Source: Eulemur rufifrons (lineage: Eukaryota; Chordata; Mammalia; Primates; Lemuridae). From it: a stretch of DNA of 64,000 nt. Below are positions 61,691-64,000 of this stretch, in pieces (within the stretch, counting starts at the first letter, position 1; each line of letters begins with the position of its first letter). The stretch lies in contig NC_091002.1 of NCBI RefSeq assembly GCF_041146395.1, positions 5,450,501 through 5,514,500 of the forward strand, in the 5' to 3' direction. The translations under genes and the position numbers were made by a program. The notes under the pieces were generated by a model. That model searched no databases, was not told the DNA's origin, and was given only the letters and a program-made list of their open reading frames with translations.

Positions 61691-64000
61691 ACCCGCGTCC
61701 CTCCAGCCTCCCTGGTCCCGAGAACTCCCTCACGCCTACCAGGGCCTCATCCTCTCCCTGTCCTCCCAGAAGACAAAGCACATCGTATCTCTGCTTAAGA
61801 CTCTCCACCTGCAGCCCCAATCCTGAGAATGAAACCAAGCTCAGCGCAGCTCCTCCCCCTGCCTGCAGCCAGACCCTCTGCCAGGACAGGCTTCCCACAA
61901 GACTGTGTGGCCAGCTCCTTGGGCCACCTGGCACTCCCTCCTTAATGCCACTGCCCAGAAGGGCTCCCCTACAACCGGAAGGGCCTTGCCCTGTCCCGTC
62001 CCCCTCTGGGTATTACTCTGGGCAAGAAGGCTGGCACTGGCCCAGCAGCCTTCTCTGCTCACAAAGCTGTCCTGCTGGCTAGTCCCCACCGAAACAGCAC
62101 CTGGGCATTCATGACCCGTCTGCTTTGGCTGCCCAGGCATGGAGGCACGAGGACTAGGGCCTGGCTGTGCTGCCCAAGGTAGGAGCCGACCCAGAACCCT
62201 TCTGGGCCGAGATGGAGCCACCTGCTGCCTGGAGGAAACCGAGCTTCTGCAGGGAACAGGCCAGAGAAGACGAGGGAGCCCGAGGGCAACGTGGAGCAGA
62301 GAGCACAGGGCCTGGGCAGAGAGCACAGGGCCACGGAAAACCCCCACCAGGACAGACACTGCCAATGTCACCCTGACACAGACACGGTACTTCTGGGGAC
62401 AGCATCCGTGAGAACCAGGGAGGCACTCCACTCCTCGGGGCCTGCTGGCGCTTGCACTGCAGGTCAGGGAAGACAGGGAACAAAAACTGTGCTAAAAGGC
62501 ACGATTTGCCACCAAGACTACTCTCCAGGGATGTCCTGGATTCACATGTCCCCAGGCATCTTTGTGCATGTATACGCAGGTACCCTGTGGGCTTTTGGAC
62601 ACCTCAGAACTCCCGCAGGAAATGAGAACTTTATCCTCACTGAAAGACGCGGCACGTTATTTAGAGCCATCGCACCCTCCCTTCCCTTCTAAACGGGACA
62701 TCCTGAAGATGCCACAGGATGCAGAAGTCACAAAACTTAGATGTCTCACTGGAGAACAGGCCTCCATGCCACAGATGGGCAGCGTGAGCCACGCCGGGCC
62801 TGGGGAGGCGAGGGCCACCCTGGGGAGGTTTCGGAAAGGGTCCACTGCCGTCCCAGCCTCCCCTAGCCAGCCAGTCCTCACTCTGCTTCGCTGCCCACGA
62901 GGGCTGGCAGTGGTCTGGAGCTGACCAGGGGTGCTGTGGGATCACCCAGAGGGATGACGCGGGTTAATATTCAGCTGACGATGGGCCACCCGAGAGACTT
63001 CTGGCTTCGCGGGGGAAACACCAAAGTTTCCTGGAGGCAGAGACCATGCACGTGTGCAGTCCGTGATGTGGCGGCACCTCAGGGATCGTCCTGCCCAGGG
63101 CAGTGGTGCGCCAGCCACTGCGGCATACACTGGGGCACTCGAGGGCTGAACACGTCCACCCCACCGAGCTCTTGCCCCACGGCTGCGGATGCCCGGTGAT
63201 GGTCAGAGGACCCCAAGAGAGGCGCCGGCAAGCTTTCCCTCAGGTGACACGGTTAAACGGCAGGATCAGGGTGGCACAAATGGCTGCCTCCCCCACATCC
63301 CGGACACCCTGGGCTTTGAGCCAGGCCTCAGCCCTGTCGGCACCACCAGACGAGTCCTCCCTCCCACTACAAGCGGAGTAAAAACTGCAAATCTTTCTAG
63401 AAGGAGTCGCCACAGGATTACAAAACTTCACAACAAACATGCCTTTGACTTGGGCACTCCACAGGGAACATCAGATCACGGCGGCACGCAGACCTCCCCG
63501 TAGACGGGTCCTCGGTGACACGCAGTGGTGCAGCTGAAACTTCCCAGCACCGCTACACCAAGCTGGACAACTCGGTCCAGGCTACCCTGGGGCGCTGGCC
63601 ACATGAGGTTCAAAGGGCAGGTGACAAACAGCCGGCAGAGGAAAACCTGAAAAACGGCCGGGCTGGTGCAAGCCGGCTGGAATCGCACCACGGGAACCTG
63701 AGGGAGTTACTGGCCCTCTCTGAGCGTGGGGCTTTCCTCCTGCGGAGGTGGTCACTTCTGCCACAGGGGCTCCTCCAGTACACATGTACTGAGCATGTAC
63801 CAAGTGACAGTTTGCCGGACAATCAGTGTCCAGACAGCGGTGCCCCAGCCCCGGGCAGAAGCACATGGGCCGGCACCTCCGGTCACTCCTGAGCTGGGCC
63901 CAGGCCCACAGGCTAGGGCTTGACTCAGGACACTCGCCAGGACCTCAGCAGGGTGGCAGGACCAGCCCCCGCAGCCCGTGCACCCCAGCCAGGACTCCGC
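61691..64000 (-). other. CTBP1: CTBP1 first-intron sequence to window end, nothing recognised
   Basis: GC-rich unique sequence. The long-isoform first exon (encoding MGSSHLLNKGLPLG in human) is not here in any frame. No repeat or RNA gene is named. Confidence 0.4.

Noticed and set aside
61691..64000. Search for the CtBP1-L first exon (MGSSHLLNKGLPLG)
   Set aside because: No sequence encoding it occurs here or elsewhere on the minus strand to the right of the common exon; it must lie beyond the window.

Overview
This window is nuclear DNA of a primate, almost certainly a strepsirrhine and probably a lemur. Four full-length Alu-type SINEs (near 6.7, 8.6, 51.1 and 51.4 kb) carry the diagnostic strepsirrhine middle segment (an extra stretch with TAGAAAGAAATTAT and a TATATA tract before the second arm) and the right arm ending in ACGCCACGGCACTCACTC. 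They are recent enough that two keep perfect target-site duplications. The gene content and order (SPON2 then CTBP1, both transcribed leftward) match the segment syntenic with human 4p16.3.

Layout. From 1 to about 2.3 kb lies the 5' part of SPON2 (secreted mindin/spondin-2) on the minus strand: three complete coding exons, the first 29 bases of a fourth, and a probable 5' UTR exon. From 2.3 to 34 kb is a GC-rich intergenic interval with no gene I can support. It holds an old hAT-Charlie-like element, Alus, two L1s lying head to tail (7.7-14.2 kb), further L1 3' ends, a MIR and a MaLR LTR fragment. From 34.0 kb to the right edge is CTBP1 on the minus strand: the 3' UTR with polyadenylation signal and a miR-137 seed match, then eight coding exons covering residues 15-440 of the 440-residue CtBP1-L numbering. 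Every junction has GT/AG ends and the phases join exactly. The long-isoform first exon is not in the window. A candidate first exon for the short isoform (CtBP1-S/BARS) is at 60.05 kb.

The introns of CTBP1 contain the more unusual structures: a near-contact inverted Alu pair with an 8-bp spacer (51.08-51.77 kb), a complete but dead mariner transposon inserted in an L1 (42.9-44.2 kb), and a 400-bp minisatellite kept in strict 10-bp register (61.29-61.69 kb).

Functionally the two genes are unrelated neighbours: SPON2 encodes a secreted matrix and innate-immunity protein, CTBP1 an NAD(H)-sensing nuclear corepressor with a Golgi/membrane-fission short form. No bacterial-type, viral or new multi-gene system is present. 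The long open frames in the GC-rich parts are chance products of base composition.
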